A model generated the notes under the pieces. The model saw only the letters and a list, made by a program, of their open reading frames with translations. It ran no database searches and was not told where the DNA came from. DNA of 23,262 nucleotides from NCBI GenBank assembly GCA_900541875.1, contig UQLF01000024.1, positions 1 to 23,262 of the forward strand. Reading direction: 5' to 3'. Both the position numbers and the translations under genes were made by a program. Of this stretch, positions 15,292-22,349 are shown piece after piece. The DNA comes from an uncultured Collinsella sp. (GTDB taxonomy: Bacteria; Actinomycetota; Coriobacteriia; Coriobacteriales; Coriobacteriaceae). Numbering within the stretch: the stretch's first letter is position 1; every line of letters starts with the position of its first letter.

Positions 15292-17238
15292 GTGCGTGTG
15301 GCCGGTCACGACAACATTCCAACGCTTGCCGAGCAGGTTTCGCGCGTTCCCACACAGCCCGGATGCTACCTTTGGAAGGATGCCAAGGGCGATGTCATCT
15401 ACGTGGGCAAGGCGAAAAACCTGCGCGCCCGCATGCGTCAATACGTGACACTGCAGGATGAGCGTCAAAAGATCCCGTTGATGATGCAGCTGGTGGCGAG
15501 CTTTGACTATATCGTGGTGGAGACCGAGCATGAGGCGTTGGTGCTCGAGCGCAATTTGATTGGTCAGTACCATCCGTACTTTAACGTCGACCTCAAGGAT
15601 GACAAGAGCTATCCCTTTATCGCCATTACAAAGGGCGACCTGTATCCCGCTATCAAATACACGCGTGAGCGTCATAAGCCGGGAACGCGCTATTTTGGAC
15701 CCTATACCGATAGCCGTGCGGCACGTGAGACGATAGATACGCTGCGCAAGGTTATCCCCATCTGCTCCGCATCCTGTGCGGAGTGGCGTCGTTGTCGCCG
15801 TATCGTCGAGTCCCACAAGGGCGAGGAAGACATCGTCAATATGATTTGCGCGCAAAACGGTCGTCCCTGCTTTGACTACCATGTCGGGCGCGGCCCGGGT
15901 GCGTGTGTCGGCGCGATTTCTCCTACGGACTATGCCAAGAACGTCAAACGTGTCGAACGTTTTTTGTCGGGCCACCGCAAGGATGTCGTCGATGAACTGA
16001 CCTCCGAGATGACGGATGCCGCCGAGGCGCTCGACTTTGAGCGCGCGGCACGCGTCAAACGTCGTTTGGAGGTCATCAGGGGCCTGGACGATCGTCAGCA
16101 AGTCGTTTTTCCCTCCAGTGTCGATATCGATGTCATCGGTTTCTATCGCGAGGAGACCATCTCCGCCGCTTGCGTCTTCGTCGTTCGCGAGGGCCGAACA
16201 GTTCGCACCTGCGAGTTCATTCTCGACAAGGGTCTTGATGTTGACGAGGAAGAGCTCCAGTCGGGCTTTCTTAAGCGCTATTACGACGAGACGGCTGATA
16301 TTCCAGCTGAGATAAACCTCTCTGTCGAGCTTGAGGATGCGGAGGCGCTGGGGGAGTGGCTTGCGGGCAAGCGTGAGCGTTCCTGCCATCTCCATAGGCC
16401 GCAGCGTGGCGAAAAGCACCGTTTGCTCGATATAGCATCCAAAAACGCGCGCCATGCCCTCATGCGCTACATGATGCGAACGGGGTACGCTGACGACCGC
16501 ACCAATCAGGCGCTCCTAGAGCTCGAAAGCGCGCTGGCGCTGCCGGCGCCGCCGATGCGTATCGAGTGCTTCGATATCTCGACGCTGCACGGCACCTTTA
16601 CGGTCGCCTCGATGGTGGTGTTTACCAACGGACGCGCCGACAAGAGCCAGTACCGTCGTTTTAAAATTCAGGCCGAATTGGACGAGGCAAACGACTTCGT
16701 GTCGATGTCCGAGGTTTTGGGACGACGCTATGCTCCCGAGCGCATGGCCGACGAGCGCTTTGGCTCGCGCCCCGATTTGCTCGTTGTCGATGGCGGTAAG
16801 CCGCAATTGACCGCTGCGATCAAGCAACTTGAGGCTCTTGGGCTCGATATACCAGTTTGTGGCTTGGCGAAGGCCGACGAGGAAGTTTTTGTGCCTTGGG
16901 ACGAGACTCCTGTCGTGCTGCCGACCGGGTCCGCGTCGCTCTATCTAATTAAACAGGTACGCGATGAGTCGCACCGTTTTGCAATTACATTCCATCGTGA
17001 GTTGCGCGATAAAGCCATGACGGTTTCGGTGCTCGATGACGTTCCAGGCGTGGGACCCACCAGAAAACGTGCCCTTATGCGCCATTTTGGCTCGATGAAG
17101 CGTTTGCGCGCGGCGAGCGAGCAAGAGATCGCGGAAGTTCGCGGCATACCTGCCGATGTTGCCAAGGCGGTCCACGAGGCGCTCGTTGCATGGAATGCCG
17201 AGCGCGCCGAGGCGGCGGCTGGCCATTCCGATAGCTAA
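15292..17238 (+). CDS. uvrC: UvrABC excinuclease subunit C
   Basis: UvrC makes both incisions flanking the lesion. The 648-residue protein has the N-terminal GIY-YIG nuclease that cuts 3' (PGCYLWKD, then VIYVGKAKNLRARM, about 23-48) and a UVR domain for UvrB (about 233-266). The RNase H-like nuclease that cuts 5' follows (ECFDISTLHG from about 425; LLVVDGGKPQ near 495), and tandem helix-hairpin-helix motifs (VPGVGPTRKRALMRHFGS, near 583) complete it. The cysteine region 158-205 is unusual: it holds extra cysteines and an insertion, and reads GRGPGAC where the usual form is GRCxxPC. The GTG at 15292 directly follows the murJ stop; a second GTG at 15298 is equally possible. No strong ribosome site is seen, so coupling to murJ is likely. 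Confidence 0.96.
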   Translation: MRVAGHDNIPTLAEQVSRVPTQPGCYLWKDAKGDVIYVGKAKNLRARMRQYVTLQDERQKIPLMMQLVASFDYIVVETEHEALVLERNLIGQYHPYFNVDLKDDKSYPFIAITKGDLYPAIKYTRERHKPGTRYFGPYTDSRAARETIDTLRKVIPICSASCAEWRRCRRIVESHKGEEDIVNMICAQNGRPCFDYHVGRGPGACVGAISPTDYAKNVKRVERFLSGHRKDVVDELTSEMTDAAEALDFERAARVKRRLEVIRGLDDRQQVVFPSSVDIDVIGFYREETISAACVFVVREGRTVRTCEFILDKGLDVDEEELQSGFLKRYYDETADIPAEINLSVELEDAEALGEWLAGKRERSCHLHRPQRGEKHRLLDIASKNARHALMRYMMRTGYADDRTNQALLELESALALPAPPMRIECFDISTLHGTFTVASMVVFTNGRADKSQYRRFKIQAELDEANDFVSMSEVLGRRYAPERMADERFGSRPDLLVVDGGKPQLTAAIKQLEALGLDIPVCGLAKADEEVFVPWDETPVVLPTGSASLYLIKQVRDESHRFAITFHRELRDKAMTVSVLDDVPGVGPTRKRALMRHFGSMKRLRAASEQEIAEVRGIPADVAKAVHEALVAWNAERAEAAAGHSDS

Positions 17239-17262
17239 ACACGAGCCTAAACAACTGATATA

Positions 17263-17304
17263 CATGATTGCGCGATTTTCAACCATTTATTTCGCCATGA
17301 TTGC
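17263..17304 (+). repeat. Nine-base direct repeats upstream of the dpp promoter
   Basis: CATGATTGC occurs at 17263-17271 and again at 17296-17304, 33 bases apart start to start, roughly three DNA turns. They lie 35-76 bases upstream of the candidate -35 of the peptide transporter. Such spacing can mark paired regulator sites, but nine bases may also repeat by chance. The rest of 17239-17338 is AT-rich with no visible terminator for uvrC. Confidence 0.3.
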
Positions 17305-17338
17305 CTGCTGGTTTCGGGTTTTATTAACGCTAAAACGT

Positions 17339-17370
17339 TTGACTAACCCAAGCGAAAACCCTGCTATCCT
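17339..17370 (+). promoter_or_regulatory. Probable promoter of the peptide-transport operon
   Basis: TTGACT (17339-17344) and TATCCT (17365-17370) are preceded by an extended -10 TG (17362-17363). The spacer is 20 bases, but the TG element can compensate. AAACGTTT (17333-17340), a perfect 8-bp palindrome, overlaps the -35 and could be a regulator site. Transcription would start near 17377, giving a leader of about 226 bases. Confidence 0.45.
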
Positions 17371-17397
17371 GCGGGTTGACGAAGACTGATATCTCAC

Positions 17398-17492
17398 CTC
17401 GCCGATACATACTGTCTGGTGAATCGTTTGTCAACGAATTCGGTGAACGGTAGTAAATACCGTTCAAGCGTATGTATGTATCGGTCGCCGAG
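17398..17492 (+). ncRNA. Predicted three-way-junction RNA element in the dpp leader
   Basis: P1 is a perfect 11-bp helix (CCGATACATAC at 17402-17412 with GTATGTATCGG at 17474-17484), which can be extended outward by CTCG/CGAG across a four-base bulge. It encloses P2 (17421-17441; TCGTT/AACGA plus GAA/TTC around one bulged A, loop TGTC). It also encloses P3, a perfect 8-bp hairpin (GAACGGTA at 17445-17452 with TACCGTTC at 17458-17465, loop GTAAA). The junction strands are 8, 3 and 8 bases. I do not recognise it as a known riboswitch; the core bases of purine, TPP, SAM, glycine, cyclic-di-GMP and T-box elements are not seen. It could be a cis-regulatory RNA for the peptide transporter. Confidence 0.5.
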
Positions 17493-17549
17493 CGCGGCAC
17501 CTCAGTTGGGTTCGTCGGTAGGTAAGGTATATATCGTCCGCAAGTTGCG

Positions 17550-17573
17550 CGGGGGCAAGTCTAGGTGCTCCCG
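17550..17573 (+). promoter_or_regulatory. Hairpin before the dppA ribosome site
   Basis: CGGGGGCA (17550-17557) pairs with TGCTCCCG (17566-17573) with one G-U pair and an 8-base loop, ending 20 bases before AGGAG (17593-17597). No T-run follows, so it is more likely a leader structure than a terminator. It may work together with the upstream junction element. Confidence 0.45.
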
Positions 17574-17602
17574 AGTAAGATTCTCTATTGATAGGAGAAG
17601 AC

Positions 17603-19216
17603 ATGGCCATCATCAACAAGGGTATGTCCAGGCGTTCGTTCCTCGGCCTCACCGGCAGCGTCGCTGCTGTCGCAGGGCTTGGTCTCACCGGCTGCGGTGG
17701 CAGCTCTAGCGACGAGGGTTCCGCTTCCGGTTCCACCGATTCCGCCAACCGTGGCGGCGGCGTGATCACCGCTGGTTCCGCTTACGCTCCGTCCAGCTTC
17801 GATCCCGCCAGCACCGGCTCCGCTGTGGGCCTGGGTGCTAACTGGCACGTCGTCGAGGGCCTCTACGGCATCGATTACCACGACTACAGCACCTTCAACG
17901 AGCTCGCCACCGACGATCCCAAGTCTGTGGACGACACCACTTTCGAGGTCACCATCCGCAAGGGCGCCAAGTTCTCCGATGGCACCGAGGTCACCGCTGA
18001 CGATGTCGTTGCCTCCTACACCGCTTGTGCCGCTTCCGCTACCTACGCTCCGTTCTTCCAGCCCTTCGAGTCCATCGAGGCCAAGGACGCCAGCACCGTG
18101 ACGGTCAAGACCAAGGTCCCCAACTTCTCCCTGCTCAAGGATCGTCTGGCCATCGTCCGCGTTACCCCGGCCACTCAGACCGAGGAGGATCGCGCCAAGC
18201 AGCCGATCGGCTCCGGCCCCTGGATGTACGACTCTATCTCCGATACCGAGATCACCCTGGTTCCCAACCCCGAGTACAACGGTGAGTATGCTGCCGAGGA
18301 TAAGAAGATCCAGTACAGCATCCTGACCGACCCCACCGCTCGCGTTACCGCTCAGCAGGAGGGCTCCACGCTCGTTATGGAGCTCGTTACCGCTGACGCC
18401 GTCGACCAGCTCGAGAGCGCCGGCTGCAAGATCGATAACGTTCAGGGTTTCGGCACCCGCTTCATCATGTTCAACGTCGCCAAGGAGCCTTGGAACAACG
18501 TCAAGGTCCGTCAGGCTGTCATGTATGCGCTCGACACCGAGAAGATGGTCAGCAACACCTTCGCCGGCCTTGCCACCGCTGCCAGCTGCTACCTGCCCAA
18601 GAGCTTCACCAACTATCATGAGGCTTCCACGGTGTACAAGACCGACGCCAAGAAGGCTAAGAAGCTCATCGAGGAGTCTGGCATCACCCCGGGTGCCATC
18701 ACCCTGCGCACCACCGACAACGAGCAGATTAAGGGCATGGCCGCCCAGGTCAAGAACGACCTCGACGCTCTCGGCTTCGATGTGACCATCCAGACCGATA
18801 CCTCGCCGGCCACCTACGCTGCCATCGACGGCGGCGAGGCCTACGATATCCTCCTTGCCCCTGGCGATCCTTCCTGCTTCGGCGCCGACCCCGACCTGCT
18901 GCTCAACTGGTGGTACGGTGACAACGTCTGGATGCAGACCCGTTGCCCGTGGAAGGAGTCCGCTGAGTGGCAGAAGCTCCACGGTCTCATGGACGAGGCT
19001 CTTGCCGCCGAGGGCGACGAGCAGCAGAAGAAGTGGAACGAGTGCTTCGACATCATTGCCGACAACGCCGTTCTGTACCCCGTTGTCCACGTCAAGACCG
19101 TCTCCGCTTCCTGGGACGATCCGTCCACTGCGCCCAACGGCGAGGCCCTCGATGGCTTCAAGGGCATCGGCACGACGAGCATGTCCTTCAGGGGCGTTGC
19201 GACCGTCAAGGCGTAA
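17603..19216 (+). CDS. Peptide ABC transporter substrate-binding lipoprotein, Tat-exported
   Basis: This is a family-5 extracellular solute-binding protein (OppA/DppA type), which captures peptides outside the membrane for the importer encoded downstream. The 537-residue protein begins with a twin-arginine motif SRRSFLG (9-15), a hydrophobic stretch and the lipobox LTGC, with the lipidated Cys at residue 31. A low-complexity Gly/Ser linker follows. Family features include FDPAS near the mature N-terminus, the VEGLYGI segment, the RKGAKFSDGTEVTADDV region and VRQAVMYALDTEKM. The ATG at 17603 follows AGGAG by five bases. Codons end almost always in C or G, indicating high expression. Substrate range (dipeptide, oligopeptide or other) cannot be read from sequence. 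Confidence 0.93.
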   Translation: MAIINKGMSRRSFLGLTGSVAAVAGLGLTGCGGSSSDEGSASGSTDSANRGGGVITAGSAYAPSSFDPASTGSAVGLGANWHVVEGLYGIDYHDYSTFNELATDDPKSVDDTTFEVTIRKGAKFSDGTEVTADDVVASYTACAASATYAPFFQPFESIEAKDASTVTVKTKVPNFSLLKDRLAIVRVTPATQTEEDRAKQPIGSGPWMYDSISDTEITLVPNPEYNGEYAAEDKKIQYSILTDPTARVTAQQEGSTLVMELVTADAVDQLESAGCKIDNVQGFGTRFIMFNVAKEPWNNVKVRQAVMYALDTEKMVSNTFAGLATAASCYLPKSFTNYHEASTVYKTDAKKAKKLIEESGITPGAITLRTTDNEQIKGMAAQVKNDLDALGFDVTIQTDTSPATYAAIDGGEAYDILLAPGDPSCFGADPDLLLNWWYGDNVWMQTRCPWKESAEWQKLHGLMDEALAAEGDEQQKKWNECFDIIADNAVLYPVVHVKTVSASWDDPSTAPNGEALDGFKGIGTTSMSFRGVATVKA

Positions 19217-19354
19217 GACTCGCTTGAGTCTGTATGCAGGATGTCGGTCGTTGGGACCGTATCCTCATAGTTGAAACAAAGACCCGGGCGGCAACGATGT
19301 CGCTCGGGTCTTGTAATGAGTATCCGTACTCATATACCAGTTGGTCCTACCGAC
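19216..19354 (+). other. Array of five hairpins between dppA and dppB
   Basis: Five stem-loops follow one another in the 157-base gap. They are 19216-19231 (AGACTC/GAGTCT), 19238-19265 (AGGAT-CGGTC/GACCG-ATCCT), 19279-19312 (the longest, listed separately), 19316-19333 (ATGAGTA/TACTCAT, loop TCCG) and 19340-19354 (GTTGGT/ACCGAC). They leave only AAAAGAAAGGGGAG free before dppB. The likely role is partial termination and 3'-end protection, so that the binding protein outnumbers the membrane parts, but the density of hairpins is unusual. Confidence 0.6.
19279..19312 (+). terminator. Main hairpin after dppA, partial terminator or mRNA stabiliser
   Basis: AAGACCCGGGCG (19279-19290) pairs with CGCTCGGGTCTT (19301-19312) over 12 bp with one G-U pair and a ten-base loop. 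No T-run follows, so complete termination is unlikely and transcription probably continues into dppB at a reduced level. Confidence 0.65.
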
Positions 19355-19373
19355 AAAAGAAAGGGGAGAGAAC

Positions 19374-20330
19374 GTGAACAACTTGCTACGTTTGATTGGA
19401 AGGCGTCTTGTGGCGCTGCCGATCATGGCATTGGGCGTCACCGTCCTGGTGTTCTTCCTTATGTCGTTCTCCAAGACCGACCCCGCCTACACGGCGTTGG
19501 GTGACGGTGCCTCGCCCGAGGCGGTTGCCGAGTACCATGAGAAGTATGGTCTGGACGACCCCTGGCCCGTGCGCTACGTGCGCTATATGGGCGATTTGAT
19601 CCATGGCGACATGGGCACCTATGGTGCTGCTCGCAACTCCGTTGCCAAGCGCATCTCCACGGCCCTGCCCGTCACGATGCAGCTGACCTTCATCGGTCTT
19701 GCCATCGGTGCGGTCGTTTCGTTTTTGCTCGGCGTCATCGCGGCACTGTATCGCGACAAATGGCCGGACCAAGTGATCCGCGTCTTTTCCATCGCCGGCT
19801 TGGCAACCCCGTCGTTCTGGCTTGCCGTTCTGTTGATCCTGTTGTTCTCTTCCTACCTTAAGGTGCTCCCGGCATCGGGTGCTCTGCCTCACTTCACCAC
19901 GAATCCGGTTGGCTATCTGGGACGTATGATCATGCCCGCTATCGCCTTGGCATTTCCGCTGACGGGCCAGATGACTCGTATCGTGCGTACCGCCATGGTC
20001 GAGGAGCTCGACAAGGATTATGTCCGTATGGCTCGCGGCGCCGGCGTTCCCGAGAAGGTCGTCGTCGGCATCAACGTTCTTCGCAATGCGCTGATCACCC
20101 CGGTCACCACCCTCGGTCTTAAGATCGGTTACCTCATGGGCGGCGCCGTCGTCATCGAGGTTATCTTCAACCTCCCCGGCATGGGCACTGCGATTCTGCA
20201 GGGCGTTCAGGGCAACGAGGCGAACCTGGTTCAGGGCGTCGTTATCGTCGTTGCTCTTGCCTTCATCATCATCAACATCGTGGTTGACATGCTCTACCTG
20301 CTCATCAACCCGCGCATCAGGACGGTGTAG
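19374..20330 (+). CDS. Peptide ABC transporter permease, DppB type
   Basis: This is the first membrane subunit of the peptide importer. The 318-residue protein starts with a helix (LIGRRLVALPIMALGVTVLVFFL) and then an extracytoplasmic loop typical of DppB/OppB (EYHEKYGLDDPWPVRYVRYM, HGDMGTYG). Several helices follow. The cytoplasmic EAA loop, which docks on the ATPase, reads ELDKDYVRMARGAGVPEKVV (about 208-228). The start is the GTG at 19374, five bases after GGGGAG; the frame opens earlier at 19341 but those residues are unconserved. The stop is three bases before the next gene. It pairs with the DppC half of the downstream fusion to make the pore. Confidence 0.93.
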   Translation: MNNLLRLIGRRLVALPIMALGVTVLVFFLMSFSKTDPAYTALGDGASPEAVAEYHEKYGLDDPWPVRYVRYMGDLIHGDMGTYGAARNSVAKRISTALPVTMQLTFIGLAIGAVVSFLLGVIAALYRDKWPDQVIRVFSIAGLATPSFWLAVLLILLFSSYLKVLPASGALPHFTTNPVGYLGRMIMPAIALAFPLTGQMTRIVRTAMVEELDKDYVRMARGAGVPEKVVVGINVLRNALITPVTTLGLKIGYLMGGAVVIEVIFNLPGMGTAILQGVQGNEANLVQGVVIVVALAFIIINIVVDMLYLLINPRIRTV

Positions 20331-20333
20331 ATT

Positions 20334-22349
20334 ATGGTAAAGATTCGAGAGAAGCAAACCGAGCAGCTCGAGAAGGCTGCCTCCAAGGGGCTCAAGCTCG
20401 GTGGCTGGAAGAAGATGACGTTGTCTTCTAAGATTGCCGCCGTCGTGCTGGTGCTGGTCGCCCTGACTGCGATTCTGGCGCCCCTTCTTGCCCCCTATAG
20501 CCCGGTCGAGATCTTTACGGCTCGCCAGGCTCCCGGCAACGGATTTATCTTCGGTACCGACGATAAGGGCCGCGACATTCTGTCGCGTATGCTCTACGGT
20601 GGTCGTTACTCGCTGATCATCGGCTTTGGCGCCACTGCCATGGCTCTGGTCTGCGGCTCGGTCGTGGGCGCCCTTGCAGCGGTTTCGCGCAAGGCCGTCT
20701 CCGAGACGATCATGCGTATCTTGGACATCATCATGTCCATCCCCGGCATCGCCCTCGCGGCCGTCTTCGTCTCCATCCTGGGCAACTCCGTGCCGTCGAT
20801 CATCTTCGCCATCGGCTTTATGTACACTCCGCAGATTGCCCGTATCGTGCGCGCCAACATCGTGTCCGAGTACGGCGAGGACTATGTCCGTGCGGTCATC
20901 GTTTCCGGCGCCAAGGCTCCGTGGATTTTGATCAAGCATGTTCTGCGTAACTGCATCGCCCCGATCATGGTCTTCACCGTTACCCTGGTCGCCGACGCTA
21001 TCATCTTCGAGGCCTCGCTGACCTTCATCGGCGCTGGTATTCAGGAGCCCACCGCTACCTGGGGCAACATCCTCGCCGACGCCCGCGGCGGCGTGCTTGC
21101 CGGCCGTTGGTGGCAGGCACTGTTCCCGGGTCTGGCCATCATGATCACCTGCCTGGCGCTCAACATCCTCTCCGAGGGCATTACCGACGCCATGGCCGCT
21201 GCTCCCTCCGCCGCCCTGGATCCGACCGATTCCTCCAAGCGTCGCGAGGCCGACCTGCTGGTCTCCGACCCCGTTCGCGCCTACAAGGAGCAGGCCCAGT
21301 CCCTCTCCGCTCGCCTTGGCGCCCTGCGCGATGTCGAGCTCAAGCGTGACGATCGCCATGTGCCCGACGAGTCTGTCGAACCGATTCTCTCGGTCCGTGA
21401 CTTCTGCATCCAGTTTGAGCATCACGGTGATATCAACGTCGTCGACCATGTCAATTTTGACGTCCGTCCTGGTCAGACCATGGGCCTGGTGGGCGAGTCC
21501 GGTTGCGGTAAGTCCATCACCACGCTGGCCATCATGGGCCTGACCGATGAGGACGAGCACCTTTCCGGCGAGGTCCTCTGGGAGGGCCGTGACCTGCTCA
21601 AGATGAGCAAGAAGGAGTGGTTCGGCCTGCGCGGTACCGATATCGCTATGGTCTATCAGGACGCCCTGTCCTCGCTCAACCCCTCCATGCTCATCTCTGC
21701 CCAGATGAAGCAGCTCACCAAGCGCGGCGGAACCCGCAGCGCCGAGGAGCTCCTGGAGCTCGTCGGCCTCGATCCCAAGCGCACGCTCGAGAGCTATCCG
21801 CACGAGCTTTCCGGCGGCCAGCGTCAGCGTGTCCTGATTGCTATGGCCCTTACCCGCGACCCCAAGCTGGTCATCTGCGACGAGCCCACGACCGCTCTGG
21901 ACGTTACCGTCCAGAAGCAGGTCATCAAGCTGCTCAACGATCTTCAGGCCAAGCTCGGCTTTGCCATGATCTTCGTTTCGCATGACCTGGCTCTGGTCGC
22001 CGAGGTCGCCCATAACATCACGGTTATGTACGCCGGTCAAGTTATCGAGCAGGCACCCACCAAGGAACTGCTCACTAACCCGATCCACGAGTACACCCGC
22101 GGTCTTCTGGGTTCCGTTCTGTCCATCGAGAGCGGTTCGGGCCGCCTGCACCAGGTGCCCGGCGCCGTTCCGAGTCCGCGCGATTTCCCCAAGGGCGATC
22201 GCTTCGCGCCCCGCTCGAGCCATCCGCGTATTGGCCTGGACACCCGTCCGGTCTTCAAGCGCGTGCCCGGCACCGAGCACTTCTATTCCGAGCTCCCCGA
22301 CGAGGTGCTCAAGGCAAATGGTTTGACCCCTCATGCGGAGGTGATGTAG
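20334..22349 (+). CDS. Fused peptide ABC transporter permease and ATPase, DppC-DppD type
   Basis: This 671-residue protein joins two usually separate subunits. Residues 1 to about 290 are a DppC permease, with a first helix near 32-52, GTDDKGRDILSRMLYGGRY, and the EAA loop SEYGEDYVRAVIVSGAKAP (about 178). A charged linker (about 290-340) leads to a DppD ATPase. That half has Walker A GESGCGKS (387-394), signature LSGGQRQR (492-499), Walker B LVICDEPTTALD (about 512-523) and H-loop VSHD (548-551). The C-terminal oligopeptide-transport tail is present, but its usual Cys-rich sequence (PGCxFxPRC) reads GDRFAPRSSHP, with no cysteine. One continuous frame covers both halves, so this is a real fusion, not a misread stop. 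The ATG at 20334 lies three bases after dppB. Confidence 0.93.
   Translation: MVKIREKQTEQLEKAASKGLKLGGWKKMTLSSKIAAVVLVLVALTAILAPLLAPYSPVEIFTARQAPGNGFIFGTDDKGRDILSRMLYGGRYSLIIGFGATAMALVCGSVVGALAAVSRKAVSETIMRILDIIMSIPGIALAAVFVSILGNSVPSIIFAIGFMYTPQIARIVRANIVSEYGEDYVRAVIVSGAKAPWILIKHVLRNCIAPIMVFTVTLVADAIIFEASLTFIGAGIQEPTATWGNILADARGGVLAGRWWQALFPGLAIMITCLALNILSEGITDAMAAAPSAALDPTDSSKRREADLLVSDPVRAYKEQAQSLSARLGALRDVELKRDDRHVPDESVEPILSVRDFCIQFEHHGDINVVDHVNFDVRPGQTMGLVGESGCGKSITTLAIMGLTDEDEHLSGEVLWEGRDLLKMSKKEWFGLRGTDIAMVYQDALSSLNPSMLISAQMKQLTKRGGTRSAEELLELVGLDPKRTLESYPHELSGGQRQRVLIAMALTRDPKLVICDEPTTALDVTVQKQVIKLLNDLQAKLGFAMIFVSHDLALVAEVAHNITVMYAGQVIEQAPTKELLTNPIHEYTRGLLGSVLSIESGSGRLHQVPGAVPSPRDFPKGDRFAPRSSHPRIGLDTRPVFKRVPGTEHFYSELPDEVLKANGLTPHAEVM

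Noticed and set aside
17472..17525. A possible 17-residue leader peptide (ATG at 17472) in the dpp leader
   Set aside because: There is no ribosome site, the start lies within the predicted P1 helix region, and the codons show no run of one amino acid as in attenuation peptides.
17398..17602. T-box or other known riboswitch in the dpp leader
   Set aside because: No T-box sequence (AGGGTGGNACCGCG-like), no terminator with a T-run, and no core bases of common riboswitch classes were found by eye.
17585..19090. A 501-codon minus-strand frame opposite the binding-protein gene
   Set aside because: It is Gly/Val/Leu/Asp-rich and repetitive, the antisense image of biased codons, and has no domain.
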